Made by a program: the position numbers and the translations under genes. DNA of 64,000 bases from an uncultured Winogradskyella sp. (GTDB lineage Bacteria > Bacteroidota > Bacteroidia > Flavobacteriales > Flavobacteriaceae). Shown in pieces: positions 50,743 through 60,988 of the stretch (position 1 is its first letter; every line of letters begins with the position of its first letter). The stretch is from contig NZ_CANMJY010000007.1 of NCBI RefSeq assembly GCF_947498345.1, forward strand, positions 62,001 to 126,000, given 5' to 3'. The notes beneath the pieces were generated by a model that was not told the origin of the DNA, ran no database searches, and saw nothing but the letters and a program-made list of their open reading frames with translations.

Positions 50743-53310
50743 TTAGTGTTTGATTATTTTCCTTATAGCTACCTTATTGCTATTTTCAGCTCTAACAAAA
50801 TAAACCCCGTTTTCTAGACTTTCAATTGAAAAATAGGTTTTTGTGGTTTCTAAAACTTTGCGTCCATTTATGTCATAAACTAACACTCTATCTATTGTTG
50901 TGTTGGTTATAGTTATAAAATCTTTAGTTGGGTTTGGGAATACATATACACCATCTAAATTATAATCATGAGTTGATAGACTAGATAAATTTTCATACGC
51001 TCCAATATCTATCGTCCTTACAAAACGTGTATTGCCGTCTAAATCTAATAGTGTTGTATTAAAACTATCATTACCAGCATCAATAAGTGGGCTACCCATT
51101 TGCAAACGAAAATCACCACTAGCTTCATTTACAAATAACGGATTAAAACCTCCAATTGTAGCGTCTATATTATTGGTATTTGTAATATCATTTAAAAAAT
51201 GCCCTTTTATTAAACTATAATTAGCGGTTAAAGAACCCGTTTCATGCTCACTAGCGGTCACAATAAAACCATAATCTGTACTTTTAAAATTGTTCCACAA
51301 AATACTGTTTTGCAAAATAGTGGTGCCTGAAACCCCTCCTCCCAAAGCATTAAAACCTGTGTTAGAAACAATATTTCTAGCCACTATACTATTTGTTAAG
51401 GTAATTCCTGCAGAATTTTCATCTCTATAAATTCCTCCTCCATAAGAACCAGACGACGATGAAATAGTAGTAGTAGAGTTATAAGCCACTAGGCTATTGG
51501 TTAGCGTAACAATTCCATTACTAGTATAAATGCCTCCTCCGAAAGAAGAAGATAAAGAAGAATTGTTAGAATTAGAATTATTAACCACTTGGCTATTGAT
51601 AAGTGTGATACTTCCACTATTAGTACAAATGCCTCCTCCGTAGGAAGGTAATCTAGAAGAGTTAAAATTATCAGTCACCTGGCTATTAGTTAGTGTAATA
51701 TTTCCACTATCGGTATAAATGCCCCCTCCATAAGAAGAGAAAGAAGAAGAAGAAGAAGAATTATGAGCCACCTGACAATTGGTTAGTATGATATTTCCAC
51801 TATTAGTATAAATGCCTCCTCCAAAAGAAGATATGGTTAAAGAAGAAAAAGTAGATGTAATTGTATTGTTCTGCACCTTAACAAAATTTAGAGTAATATT
51901 CCCTGTGGTGTTAATGCCCGCTCCCTCAATAGGAGGTGAAAAATTTTCACTGAAAAGTGCACTTATTTTGCCATTTTGTATGGTTAAACCTTCTAAAAAT
52001 AAGATACCTGTGCTGTGAGCGGCTTTTATCACTCTATGAGCTTGGTTTCCGTCAATAATAGTTGTATTATTTTCTATATCTTGAGCACCGCCACCAGTTG
52101 GATATCCACCTCTTATATTTATAGGCTTATTAATGAGAATTTCTGCCCCTTCTTGATAGATTCCTTGTGCAATTAATATTTGGCCATTTTCAGCCACCGC
52201 ATTCACCGCATCTTGTATAGAGGTATAGGCATTTGCCCAATCGCAACCGGTATTATTTCCTGTTGTATTTTTGTCTACATATAATACTGCAGGAGGATCA
52301 TAAGTTATGGTTTGTGTATTACTTGCAATTATGCCTATACCACCTGTGGTTCCCGCTGTCCAAACTGCACCATTGATTGTTCCGTCATTTGTATTTGTTG
52401 AGTTGTCTGTTAGTAGTATACCTGTGTTTTCAAAAAACGGATAATAGGCAACTAAGTTGGTTTCATCACCTACAAATAAATTGTTTTTTGCTTGGTATAT
52501 TTCTTCTTGTGTGGTCAAAGCTTTGTCCCAAATACGTAGTGATGCTATTTTACCTTCAAAAGGCTCAATTATTCCTAAAGGCGGTTGTTTAAAAGCTCCA
52601 ACAATAGCATTAGTTGCTTTGCTTGCTGATGGGTTTATAAGTGTACCGTTAGCTTCTAAACTATCAATCTCTACACCATCTACATACATTCGCATCATAC
52701 CAGTCGCATCATCATAAAAGGCTAAAATGTGTGACCACTTGTTGATATAATCTACTGGAGTGATATCTACATCTAACTCAATATAACCACTCACTGCTGT
52801 TTCAACTCCTAAAGTAAGGTGTGTTCCATTGTCTTGAAAGCTTAATAACATTCGTCCTTCAGCACCAGTTGCATCCGCATTATTTTCTTTCCTATAAATA
52901 ACATAATGAGTATTGGTTGTAATATCTGTTGGGTACACCCAAGCCTCTATAGTAACTCCAGAAGAAAAAGTTAAGGATGCGTCGTGTGGAATTTCTACAT
53001 AATCATCAACTCCATCAAACTCTAAGGCATAACTGGGATTTGCTGCAAACGTATGATAGCTTGCAGTCTCAATAATATTTCCTGTTTGAAAATTAAGCGC
53101 ACTTCCTGTTCCTGTTTGTGGGTTTCCTATAACAGCTTTTGTATCATCATTTCTTAAGAAATAATTATAATCCATTTCAGAGTTCTGTAAGGTAAGTGTA
53201 TTGTCTTGTGGGCACGTTATGGTTGTTGCACCCGTTAAAATTTGGGTTGTTTGCGAAAATAAACTTGTTTTAAGACTAAAACACAAAATAAAAAATAGCA
53301 ATTTTTTCAT
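50743..53310 (-). CDS. T9SS-exported LamG plus parallel beta-helix surface protein
   Basis: Predicted secreted surface adhesin or polysaccharide binder. Seen: signal peptide MKKLLFFILCFSLKTSLFSQ, a LamG-like jelly-roll with FDGVDDYVEIPHDASLTF and VTIEAWVYPTDI (about 95-300), then a choice-of-anchor/pectate-lyase-like beta-helix with GCDWANAYTSIQDAVNAVAENGQI. Near-identical repeats follow (GGGIYTNSGNIILTNCQVAHN, GGGIYTDSGNITLTNSQVTDN). A T9SS type A sorting domain with GVYVFPNPTKDFITITNT ends in RKIIKH. The repeats are encoded by about 90-99-nt tandem units. ATG at 53310 (855 residues). Adjacent to a LytTR membrane regulator and another T9SS protein. Confidence 0.87.
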   Translation of the reverse strand: MKKLLFFILCFSLKTSLFSQTTQILTGATTITCPQDNTLTLQNSEMDYNYFLRNDDTKAVIGNPQTGTGSALNFQTGNIIETASYHTFAANPSYALEFDGVDDYVEIPHDASLTFSSGVTIEAWVYPTDITTNTHYVIYRKENNADATGAEGRMLLSFQDNGTHLTLGVETAVSGYIELDVDITPVDYINKWSHILAFYDDATGMMRMYVDGVEIDSLEANGTLINPSASKATNAIVGAFKQPPLGIIEPFEGKIASLRIWDKALTTQEEIYQAKNNLFVGDETNLVAYYPFFENTGILLTDNSTNTNDGTINGAVWTAGTTGGIGIIASNTQTITYDPPAVLYVDKNTTGNNTGCDWANAYTSIQDAVNAVAENGQILIAQGIYQEGAEILINKPINIRGGYPTGGGAQDIENNTTIIDGNQAHRVIKAAHSTGILFLEGLTIQNGKISALFSENFSPPIEGAGINTTGNITLNFVKVQNNTITSTFSSLTISSFGGGIYTNSGNIILTNCQVAHNSSSSSSFSSYGGGIYTDSGNITLTNSQVTDNFNSSRLPSYGGGICTNSGSITLINSQVVNNSNSNNSSLSSSFGGGIYTSNGIVTLTNSLVAYNSTTTISSSSGSYGGGIYRDENSAGITLTNSIVARNIVSNTGFNALGGGVSGTTILQNSILWNNFKSTDYGFIVTASEHETGSLTANYSLIKGHFLNDITNTNNIDATIGGFNPLFVNEASGDFRLQMGSPLIDAGNDSFNTTLLDLDGNTRFVRTIDIGAYENLSSLSTHDYNLDGVYVFPNPTKDFITITNTTIDRVLVYDINGRKVLETTKTYFSIESLENGVYFVRAENSNKVAIRKIIKH

Positions 53311-53337
53311 ATGATTATTGTTTTTACAAATGGACAA

Positions 53338-54112
53338 GGCTTTGTATTGCTTTTTTAATACATAAATTGGTTAGTAACTGAGTATTCAAATGAGAATTTT
53401 TTTATAATGAAGTATAATTACATACCTACGTAAAACATAAAAATAGCTAAAGTGAGTAACGCATTTATTGTTGATTTGCGGATTGGTTTATATGATTCCG
53501 TAAACGGACGATTAACTTTGTGGTCGGTAAGACTGTTTTAACTTCAAATAAGAAATCTACAATCAACTAACAGTCCACTTTCTTACCGAATTAGGTTTTT
53601 GATCAAATTTTGTAAATGCTTTGTTCTAATCATTTAAAATTTTTTAAAGATTAGAGAATAAATATTTTACTCTTCTGGTATAGAGTAGTTTAACCATAAA
53701 TCAGACATGTTTTTAAGAAAGGAGAAGGAATATAAAAGCAAAAAAACATTTTAAAGAAGCTGTTTTAATTAGAGTAAACCTAAAGGACTTTAAAAGATTA
53801 GCATTAAGACCTTCTTTAAGTGACCTAAATTACACTATGAAGATAATGAAGAACCACCAGTTATATTGTGAGAGAGATTTTTTGATTTACAACTATCATA
53901 GCGGTTTAAGCCATTATCAGTGGTAAGCTATGTAACCCCTTCCTCAGTAGTTATTAATTTAAAGAGACAATCTTTCTGAATAATTTGAGAAGATGAATAG
54001 AGCGATAAAATAATAAAATAGAACAACTAGAAATATAATAAACTGTACCTACCAAGACTTTTTCATATAATTAAAGCACAAAAAAACCGAAATTAAAAAC
54101 TTCGGTTTTTAA
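53338..54112. other. 775-nt gene-free stretch with inverted repeat and a degraded open frame
   Basis: No gene with a normal start is evident. Two things stand out. A nested inverted repeat lies at 53524-53589 (TCGGTAAGA / TCTTACCGA with inner ACTGTT / AACAGT). An open frame of 69 codons runs from 53717 to 53926 on + with no ATG near its beginning; it reads KAKKHFKEAVLI and later YHSGLSHYQW and could be a degraded gene. The rest is AT-rich with nothing further recognised until the lepA terminator. Confidence 0.5.
54079..54110 (-). terminator. Terminator of lepA
   Basis: Minus strand AAAAACCGAA (54101-54110) pairs perfectly with TTCGGTTTTT (54082-54091) around 9 nt and is followed by a T run, directly after the lepA stop codon. 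Confidence 0.88.
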
Positions 54113-55909
54113 TTAATCGTTCAATTTCAATACAGCCATGAAAGCTTGTTGAGGTATCTCTACATTACCCACTTGGCGCATGCGCTTCTTTCCTTTTTTC
54201 TGCTTTTCTAAAAGTTTACGCTTACGCGAAATGTCTCCACCATAACATTTAGCAGTAACATCTTTACGAAGTGCTTTAACCGTTTCTCTAGAAATAATTT
54301 TTGCACCAATAGCAGCTTGTATTGGGATATCAAATTGTTGCCTTGGGATTAATTCTTTTAACTTCTCACACATTTTTTTACCAATGTTCTGAGCATTATC
54401 AGCATGAATTAAAGCCGAAAGCGCATCTACAGGCTGTGCATTTAATAAGACATCTAATCTTACTAATTTAGAGACCTTCATACCAATAGGTGAATAATCA
54501 AAAGAAGCATAACCCTTAGACACTGTCTTTAAACGGTCATAAAAATCGAAAACAATTTCTGCTAATGGCATTTCAAAAATCAACTCAACTCTTTCCGTGG
54601 TTAAATAGGTTTGATTAACTATCATACCACGTTTCTCAATACACAAACTCATGACGTTACCCACAAAATCAGATTTGGTGATTATGGTTGCTTTTATATA
54701 AGGTTCTTCTACACGATTAACCGTTGTTGGTTCTGGTAAATCACTTGGGTTATTTACTACAAAAGCTTCATCTGGATTTTTATTAGTATAAGCATGATAA
54801 GACACGTTAGGTACGGTTGTAATTACGGTCATATCAAACTCACGCTCTAAACGCTCTTGTATAATTTCCATGTGCAACATGCCTAAGAATCCACAACGGA
54901 AACCAAAACCTAAAGCCGCAGAGCTTTCTGGTTGAAATACTAAAGAGGCATCATTGAGCTGAAGTTTCTCCATTGAAGCACGTAGCTCTTCGTAATCTTC
55001 AGTGTCTACAGGATATATACCAGCAAAAACCATTGGTTTTACATCTTCAAAGCCTTCAACAATATTGGTTGTTGGATTGGAAAAATCGGTAATAGTGTCA
55101 CCAACCTTTACTTCTTTTGCAGTTTTTATCCCTGTTATTAAATACCCAACATCACCAGCTTTTACACTTTGTTTGGGTACTTGGTTTAGCTTTAATGTCC
55201 CAACTTCATCAGCAAAATATTCTTTATCTGTGGCAACAAACTTTATTTTTTGTCCTTTTTTAATTTCACCATTAAAAACTCTAAAATAGGTCTCAATGCC
55301 TCTAAATGTGTTATAAACCGAATCAAATATCAATGCTTGTAGTGGCTCATCTACACTTCCTTTTGGTGCTGGAATACGTTCTATAATAGCTTTTAAAATA
55401 TTATCGACACCAAAACCTGTTTTACCACTGGCATGAATCACTTCTTCAGGATCACATCCTAAAAGATCAACGATATCGTCTGTCACCTCCTCAGGATTGG
55501 CGCTTGGTAAATCTACTTTATTAAGAATAGGGATAATCTCTAAATCATTTTCTAAAGCCAAATACAGGTTAGAAATAGTTTGTGCCTGAATACTTTGAGC
55601 AGCGTCTACGATTAGTAAAGCACCTTCGCATGCGGCAATAGAACGCGAAACCTCATAAGAGAAGTCAACATGACCAGGAGTGTCAATTAAATTAAGGATA
55701 TATTGTTGACCATCAAGAATATACTCCATCTGAATAGCATGAGATTTTATGGTAATACCGCGTTCACGCTCCAAATCCATATTATCCAATAGTTGGTCTT
55801 GTTTTTCGCGAGCAGTAACAGAGCCCGTATAATCTAATAAGCGATCAGCAAGTGTACTTTTTCCGTGATCTATATGTGCAATGATGCAAAAATTGCGAAT
55901 ATTCTTCAT
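54113..55909 (-). CDS. lepA: Elongation factor 4 (LepA)
   Basis: Ribosomal GTPase that back-translocates or assists translation under stress. Seen: G1 motif [15 protein letters not shown] at 11-25, G2 [14 protein letters not shown]3 DTPGHVDF, G4 NKVDLP, and G5-type SGKTGFGV. The later domains include the LepA-specific C-terminus [42 protein letters not shown]. 598 residues, normal length. Its promoter shows a -7 box 31 nt before the ATG. Confidence 0.97.
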   Translation of the reverse strand: MKNIRNFCIIAHIDHGKSTLADRLLDYTGSVTAREKQDQLLDNMDLERERGITIKSHAIQMEYILDGQQYILNLIDTPGHVDFSYEVSRSIAACEGALLIVDAAQSIQAQTISNLYLALENDLEIIPILNKVDLPSANPEEVTDDIVDLLGCDPEEVIHASGKTGFGVDNILKAIIERIPAPKGSVDEPLQALIFDSVYNTFRGIETYFRVFNGEIKKGQKIKFVATDKEYFADEVGTLKLNQVPKQSVKAGDVGYLITGIKTAKEVKVGDTITDFSNPTTNIVEGFEDVKPMVFAGIYPVDTEDYEELRASMEKLQLNDASLVFQPESSAALGFGFRCGFLGMLHMEIIQERLEREFDMTVITTVPNVSYHAYTNKNPDEAFVVNNPSDLPEPTTVNRVEEPYIKATIITKSDFVGNVMSLCIEKRGMIVNQTYLTTERVELIFEMPLAEIVFDFYDRLKTVSKGYASFDYSPIGMKVSKLVRLDVLLNAQPVDALSALIHADNAQNIGKKMCEKLKELIPRQQFDIPIQAAIGAKIISRETVKALRKDVTAKCYGGDISRKRKLLEKQKKGKKRMRQVGNVEIPQQAFMAVLKLND

Positions 55910-55939
55910 CTATATTATTCTACAGCAATATTAAGACTG

Positions 55940-55947
55940 CAAATATA
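55940..55947 (-). promoter_or_regulatory. -7 box of lepA
   Basis: TATATTTG on the minus strand (TAnnTTTG exact), 31 nt before the ATG. No matching TTTG at the -33 distance is obvious. Confidence 0.5.
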
Positions 55948-56061
55948 ACTGATTTCTTATGCTTTATAACACCTAAAAACACATTTAAAACTCGATGAAC
56001 TGCGGAAAAACCATAATATAAAGTAAAAAACAATCTTTATATTGCGATACAAACCTAACTA

Positions 56062-58467
56062 ATGTTTGCTCACCTACGATTTTGCATAAGCACAATAACT
56101 TTAGTGCTGTCTTTCAATGCTTTTGCACAAGACTTTTCTATTTCTGGTAAAGTAGTTGATGTGAATGGAAGCCCTATAGAATTTGCCAACGTAATCCTTT
56201 CTTTAGAAGCCCAAGAAGAATTTTTTAAAGGAACATCTACCGATGATAAAGGAAACTTTATAATTGAAAATTTAACCGAAGCCACGTATTTTGTTAGAAT
56301 AAGTTTTATTGGTCATAATGAGTTTAACCAAAAGATTGTTTTAAATGGTAATTTAGATTTAAAAACAATTCAACTCAAAGAATTACCTGAAAGTTTAGAC
56401 GAAATTACCATTGTGGCTCAAAAGCCAACAATTACCCGAAAACCAGACCGATTAATTTTTAATATTGAAAACACAGCACTTACTGAAGGCTCTACGCTTA
56501 GTGTTTTAAAAACCACACCAGGTGTTATTGTTTCAGATGGAGGAATAAATATTAAAAGTGCGCCAGCCACGGTTTATATTAATAATCGTAGAGTACAATT
56601 AACATCAGCTGAGTTAATGCAGCTTTTAGAAAGCGCACCAGCTAATAGCATAAAATCAGTTGAGGTAATTACCAACCCACCAGCAAGTTATGATGCAGAT
56701 AGCGGCTCAGTAATCAACATTATAATGAGTAAAAACTTGGTGACAGGATATAGAGGTAATGTTTATACAAATTATACTCAAGGTGTATTTCCGAGGTATA
56801 ACATAGGGACAAGTCATTATTTCAAAAACAACAAGGTTAACATAAACATAAATTACAACTATACTAATCAAAAAATTAATAGAGATGAAGATGATACTGT
56901 GAACTTTTTAAATGTGTCTAATGAAATAGATCAAATATGGAGGTCCGATGTTAATAGAAATACACGATCCGAAATACACAATCTTAACCTTAATTTTGAT
57001 TATTATATTGACGACAGAAATACATTAAGCTTTACAAGTACAGCATTGTACACGCCGTATTTTAAATACCAAATTAAAAACAATACAGGTATATTCGACC
57101 CCAACCAAGCTCCAGTATCAAGTTTTACTGCAGACAACTTATCCAGAGATAATAAATATAATATAGGCACAGATTTAATTTTTAGACATGATTTTGATAA
57201 TGAAGCAAGCTTAACATTTAATGGGCATTATACCATTTATGACTATGAGCGCGATCAAGACGTTTTTCAAGACGAACAAGATGATGCAAATGACTCAGAA
57301 TTTAATACACTCGCCAATCAAGATACTCAGATTTTTACAAGCAAATTAGACTACAGTCTTCCTATTGATGAAAGCTCCACTTTTGACACAGGTGTAAAAT
57401 TCTCTAATGTAAATACAGAAAGTGGTATTGCTCGATTAGATGTTGTTAACGGACAAGAAATACCAAACGCAGAAAACACAGATACATTTCAATACGACGA
57501 AAATGTATTTGCTGCTTATGCCAATTATAGTAAGTCATGGGATAAATGGGACTTAAATTTTGGTTTGAGAGTTGAACAAACCAATATAAAAGGTAGATCT
57601 TTAACATTAACCGAAACTAATAAGCAAGACTATTTCAATTGGTTTCCAAATGCGAGTTTAACCTATAAACTATCAGAAGACGTTAGTTTAACAGGAAGCT
57701 ATAAGCGTAGTATTACAAGACCGTTTTACACAGATTTAAACCCATTTACATTTTTTATTAATGAAAACACCATTGTATTAGGTAATCCAAGTTTGCAGCC
57801 CACATATATAGATAGTTATAGGTTGGCGACGAACTTTTTAGAGCATTTTACCGTAGCTGCTTATTACTCGAAATATGATGGGAACATTATAGAGTTACCG
57901 CGCCAAAACAATACCACAAATGTAATTGCTTTTACACCAACCAACCTTAAGGATAAAGTTGACTATGGTTTTGATTTTGAGTTTTATTATTCTGCAACCA
58001 GCACATGGGATTTGTATTTTGCTACGTCATTTTATAATATCTCAGAGGAAGCAGATTTTGACGAAAATATAGTAGAATTAAACCAATGGTCTAATTACAG
58101 CATTTTTCAAAATAGCTTTTCGTTTTTAGAAGACAAGAGTTTAAATGCAAATCTAACACTTACCTGGGTTGGTAAAAATGTGCAACAACTTCAGACTGTT
58201 GAAGACAGATTATTTTCAGAGTTCAGCATAACCAAGTCTATTTTAAATAAAAAGGGAATACTATCATTATCTGTTGAAGATATTTTCAATTTTCAAGACT
58301 CAGAATCTTCACTTGGCTATTTAAACCAATCAAGCTCTCGTTTTATAGATTCAGATAATAGGTTCATAAAACTAGGTTTCCGATACAAATTTGGAAATAC
58401 AAAGCTAAATACAAACGAGCGTGCCACAACTGCTGAAGAACGCGATCGATTAAAGGATTTGCAGTAA
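56062..58467 (+). CDS. TonB-dependent receptor-like outer-membrane barrel protein
   Basis: Outer-membrane protein of the carboxypeptidase-regulatory-like plus barrel family common in Bacteroidota. Seen: a signal peptide ending FNAFAQ, the CarboxypepD_reg-like module FSISGKVVDVNGSPIEFANVIL (residues 25-95), and a plug-like region with PPASYDADSGSVINIIMSKN. A long barrel with alternating strands follows (DKWDLNFGLRVEQTNIKG, SLTYKLSEDVSLTGSYKRSITRPFYT), ending in KLGFRYKFGNTK and a charged tail. 801 residues. No TonB box or cognate ligand gene is obvious. Confidence 0.83.
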   Translation: MFAHLRFCISTITLVLSFNAFAQDFSISGKVVDVNGSPIEFANVILSLEAQEEFFKGTSTDDKGNFIIENLTEATYFVRISFIGHNEFNQKIVLNGNLDLKTIQLKELPESLDEITIVAQKPTITRKPDRLIFNIENTALTEGSTLSVLKTTPGVIVSDGGINIKSAPATVYINNRRVQLTSAELMQLLESAPANSIKSVEVITNPPASYDADSGSVINIIMSKNLVTGYRGNVYTNYTQGVFPRYNIGTSHYFKNNKVNININYNYTNQKINRDEDDTVNFLNVSNEIDQIWRSDVNRNTRSEIHNLNLNFDYYIDDRNTLSFTSTALYTPYFKYQIKNNTGIFDPNQAPVSSFTADNLSRDNKYNIGTDLIFRHDFDNEASLTFNGHYTIYDYERDQDVFQDEQDDANDSEFNTLANQDTQIFTSKLDYSLPIDESSTFDTGVKFSNVNTESGIARLDVVNGQEIPNAENTDTFQYDENVFAAYANYSKSWDKWDLNFGLRVEQTNIKGRSLTLTETNKQDYFNWFPNASLTYKLSEDVSLTGSYKRSITRPFYTDLNPFTFFINENTIVLGNPSLQPTYIDSYRLATNFLEHFTVAAYYSKYDGNIIELPRQNNTTNVIAFTPTNLKDKVDYGFDFEFYYSATSTWDLYFATSFYNISEEADFDENIVELNQWSNYSIFQNSFSFLEDKSLNANLTLTWVGKNVQQLQTVEDRLFSEFSITKSILNKKGILSLSVEDIFNFQDSESSLGYLNQSSSRFIDSDNRFIKLGFRYKFGNTKLNTNERATTAEERDRLKDLQ

Positions 58468-58474
58468 GGGTAAC

Positions 58475-59590
58475 CTAGTCTTGCCACTCAGCAATGAACA
58501 AATTAGTATCTCTACCGCCTCCATTATTACGATTAGAAGAAAAGGCTAAAGACTTACCATCATTAGAAAACACAGGGAATGCATCAAAAGTTTCGCCGTG
58601 AGTTACTCTGGTTAAATTTTTCCCATCAATATCGATTAGGTATAGATTAAAGGGGAAACCACGTTCAGCTTCAAAATTAGAAGAGAATAAAATCTTTTCG
58701 CCAGAAGGATGAAAAAATGGACTCCAATTAGCGTTGCCTAAATCCGTGAGCTGCCTTAAATCCGAACCATCTGCATTGCAAATGTAAAGTTCCATTTCAG
58801 TTGGCTCAACTAACCCTTCTGCCAGTAAATCTTTATAGTCTTTAATCTCTTGTTCTGTTTTTGGGCGAGATGAACGGAAGATTAATTTCGTTCCATCTGG
58901 AGAAAAGAATGCGCCTCCGTCATAACCCAATTCATTAGTAATTTGTTTTACATCACTGCCATCAATATTCATGGTGTATAGTTCTAAATCGCCACTTCGT
59001 GTTGAGGTAAATACAATTTTGTCGCCTTTTGGTGATACCGTTGGCTCAGCATCATAACCAATTTCACTAGTGAGTTGCTTTACAATATTACCTTCTAAAT
59101 CTGCAACAAAAATATCATAGCTGTCGTAGATAGGCCAAATGTATTTTCCGTTTTTACGTAACGGTGTTTCTGGGCATACATCTTGTTTTAAGTGTGTAGA
59201 AGCATAGATAATGTGTTTGTTGTCTGGCAAAAAATAAGCACAGGTTGTTCGTCCTTTTCCAGTACTAATCATTGGCGGAGCAATGCTATCTGTAAAAGTT
59301 TCATTTGCATTCATCAAAAACATTTGATCGCAACCAACATTCCATTTTGCATTATTAGATTGAAACACTAATTGTTTATCATCAAAGCTCCAATAAGCTT
59401 CAGCATTATCACCCCCAAAAGTGACTTGCCTTAAAGACTTGAAGTTTTTCTCTTCAGGAAAGATTAATGGATTTTTTGCTTTGGTTGAATCGGCTTCAAT
59501 TTTAGACGTTGTTTTCGTAGGTTTTGAGTTTTCGTTTTTGCAAGATGAGATTGCTATAAACAGAATGAGAAGTGCGACTATTTTCTTCAT
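58475..59590 (-). CDS. TolB/PD40 beta-propeller lipoprotein
   Basis: Predicted surface- or periplasm-tethered beta-propeller. Seen: lipoprotein signal MKKIVALLILFIAISSC, then WD40-like beta propeller (PD40) repeats: FQSNNAKWNV, YDAEPTVSPKGDKIVFTSTRSGDLELYTMNIDG and YDGGAFFSPDGTKLIFRSSRP, up to NLFIAEWQD. 371 residues, ATG at 59590; a longer frame upstream overlaps the divergent peptidase and lacks a signal. Divergently paired with the M28 peptidase. Confidence 0.85.
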   Translation of the reverse strand: MKKIVALLILFIAISSCKNENSKPTKTTSKIEADSTKAKNPLIFPEEKNFKSLRQVTFGGDNAEAYWSFDDKQLVFQSNNAKWNVGCDQMFLMNANETFTDSIAPPMISTGKGRTTCAYFLPDNKHIIYASTHLKQDVCPETPLRKNGKYIWPIYDSYDIFVADLEGNIVKQLTSEIGYDAEPTVSPKGDKIVFTSTRSGDLELYTMNIDGSDVKQITNELGYDGGAFFSPDGTKLIFRSSRPKTEQEIKDYKDLLAEGLVEPTEMELYICNADGSDLRQLTDLGNANWSPFFHPSGEKILFSSNFEAERGFPFNLYLIDIDGKNLTRVTHGETFDAFPVFSNDGKSLAFSSNRNNGGGRDTNLFIAEWQD

Positions 59591-59601
59591 GTTAAAAAAG
59601 G

Positions 59602-59634
59602 TTTGTAATAAGTGGGTTTTAATGCCTAATTTTG
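59602..59634 (+). promoter_or_regulatory. Promoter of the M28 peptidase gene
   Basis: TTTG at 59602-59605, 21-nt spacer, TAATTTTG at 59627-59634 (both Bacteroidota consensus). ATG at 59655 gives a 20-nt leader. Confidence 0.65.
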
Positions 59635-59654
59635 AGCAAAAATAAGACTTACTC

Positions 59655-60899
59655 ATGAAAAAATTTGCGTTTTTATTGCTTTTAGTAACAGCTCTATCTT
59701 GCAAGAACGAACCAAAGATTGCTCAGAATAAGATAAAAGAGGATGTTGCTTATCTGGCTGACGACCAATTAGAAGGTCGTCAAACAGGAACAGAAGGTGA
59801 GTTAATGGCTTCAAAATATATTTCTGAACGTTTTAAATCTATTGGTCTAAGCCCAAAAGGAACAGAAGATTATCTTCAGCCATTTTCATTTAAACCAAAA
59901 ACAGACCCACATAAAGAAGTGGAGTTCACAACCAATGCTGATAGTACTATAACTGGCAGAAATGTCATAGGCTTTATAGATAATAATGCTAAAACAACTA
60001 TTGTAATTGGAGCACACTATGATCATTTAGGCTATGGAGGAGAGGGGTCATTATACAGAGAGAAAGATAAGGCTGTGCATAATGGCGCTGATGATAATGC
60101 TAGTGGTGTTGCCGTAATGCTTCATTTGGCGAGTCGTTTAAAAATTAAAAACGATACCTCTAAATTAAAAGATCAAAACAACTATTTGTTTATGGCATTT
60201 TCTGGAGAGGAAATGGGTTTATTAGGTTCTAATTACTTTTCTAAAAACCCGACTATTGATGTAACCACTATTAACTACATGATTAATATGGATATGATTG
60301 GTCGTATGAAGGCAGATAGTACTTTAGCGGTTTATGGCACAGGAACCTCACCAATATTTAAGCAAACCTTAAAATCTAATAACGACAGCTTTAAATTAGT
60401 TGAAAACGACAGCGGAGTGGGGCCAAGTGACCATACGTCATTTTATCTAATTGATTTGCCAGTACTACACTTTTTTACAGGTCAGCACGAAGATTATCAT
60501 AAACCAGGGGATGATATTGAAAAGTTAAATTACGCAGGAATGAATTTAATTTCGGATTACATTTTCAACATTATTTCCGATTTAGATGATAATGGCAAAT
60601 TAACCTTTAGAAAAACGAAAAACGAAAGTGAAGAAACACCACGATTTAAGGTAGGTCTTGGTGTTGTTCCAGATTATTTATTTGACGGAAAGGGGATGCG
60701 CATTGACGGGACAAGAGAAGAAACACCTGCTTTTAATGCAGGTTTAATGAAAGGCGATATTGTAGTTAGGTTAGGTGACAGCACAGTTACAGATATGATG
60801 AGTTATATGAGAGCATTATCTGTTTTTGATAAGGGTGATGAAGCAGACATAACTGTAAAACGCGGTGAAGAAATTATTGAAACGAAAGTGAAATTTTAG
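59655..60899 (+). CDS. M28 zinc aminopeptidase with C-terminal PDZ, lipoprotein
   Basis: Exported, lipid-anchored peptidase. Seen: a lipoprotein signal MKKFAFLLLLVTALSC, PA-like segment, then the di-zinc site: GAHYDHLG (H121), HNGADDNASGVAVMLHLAS (bridging Asp), AFSGEEMGLLGS (catalytic Glu pair), MINMDMIGRM (Asp), and GPSDHTSFYLIDLP with the last His. A PDZ-like domain occupies about 330-414 (VGLGVVPDYLFDGKGMRID, GLMKGDIVVRLGDSTVTDM). 414 residues. Confidence 0.92.
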   Translation: MKKFAFLLLLVTALSCKNEPKIAQNKIKEDVAYLADDQLEGRQTGTEGELMASKYISERFKSIGLSPKGTEDYLQPFSFKPKTDPHKEVEFTTNADSTITGRNVIGFIDNNAKTTIVIGAHYDHLGYGGEGSLYREKDKAVHNGADDNASGVAVMLHLASRLKIKNDTSKLKDQNNYLFMAFSGEEMGLLGSNYFSKNPTIDVTTINYMINMDMIGRMKADSTLAVYGTGTSPIFKQTLKSNNDSFKLVENDSGVGPSDHTSFYLIDLPVLHFFTGQHEDYHKPGDDIEKLNYAGMNLISDYIFNIISDLDDNGKLTFRKTKNESEETPRFKVGLGVVPDYLFDGKGMRIDGTREETPAFNAGLMKGDIVVRLGDSTVTDMMSYMRALSVFDKGDEADITVKRGEEIIETKVKF

Positions 60900-60988
60900 T
60901 ACTTTATCTAGCATTTGTTTTCAAACCTGTTTTTAATTGTATTTTAAGCAACTGAACTATATAATAAATGAATTTCAGACATTAGTAG

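Noticed and set aside
51430-51830. CRISPR array suspicion from regularly spaced repeats
   Set aside because: Repeats are in frame, encode beta-helix turns, and spacers are similar to each other; no cas genes.
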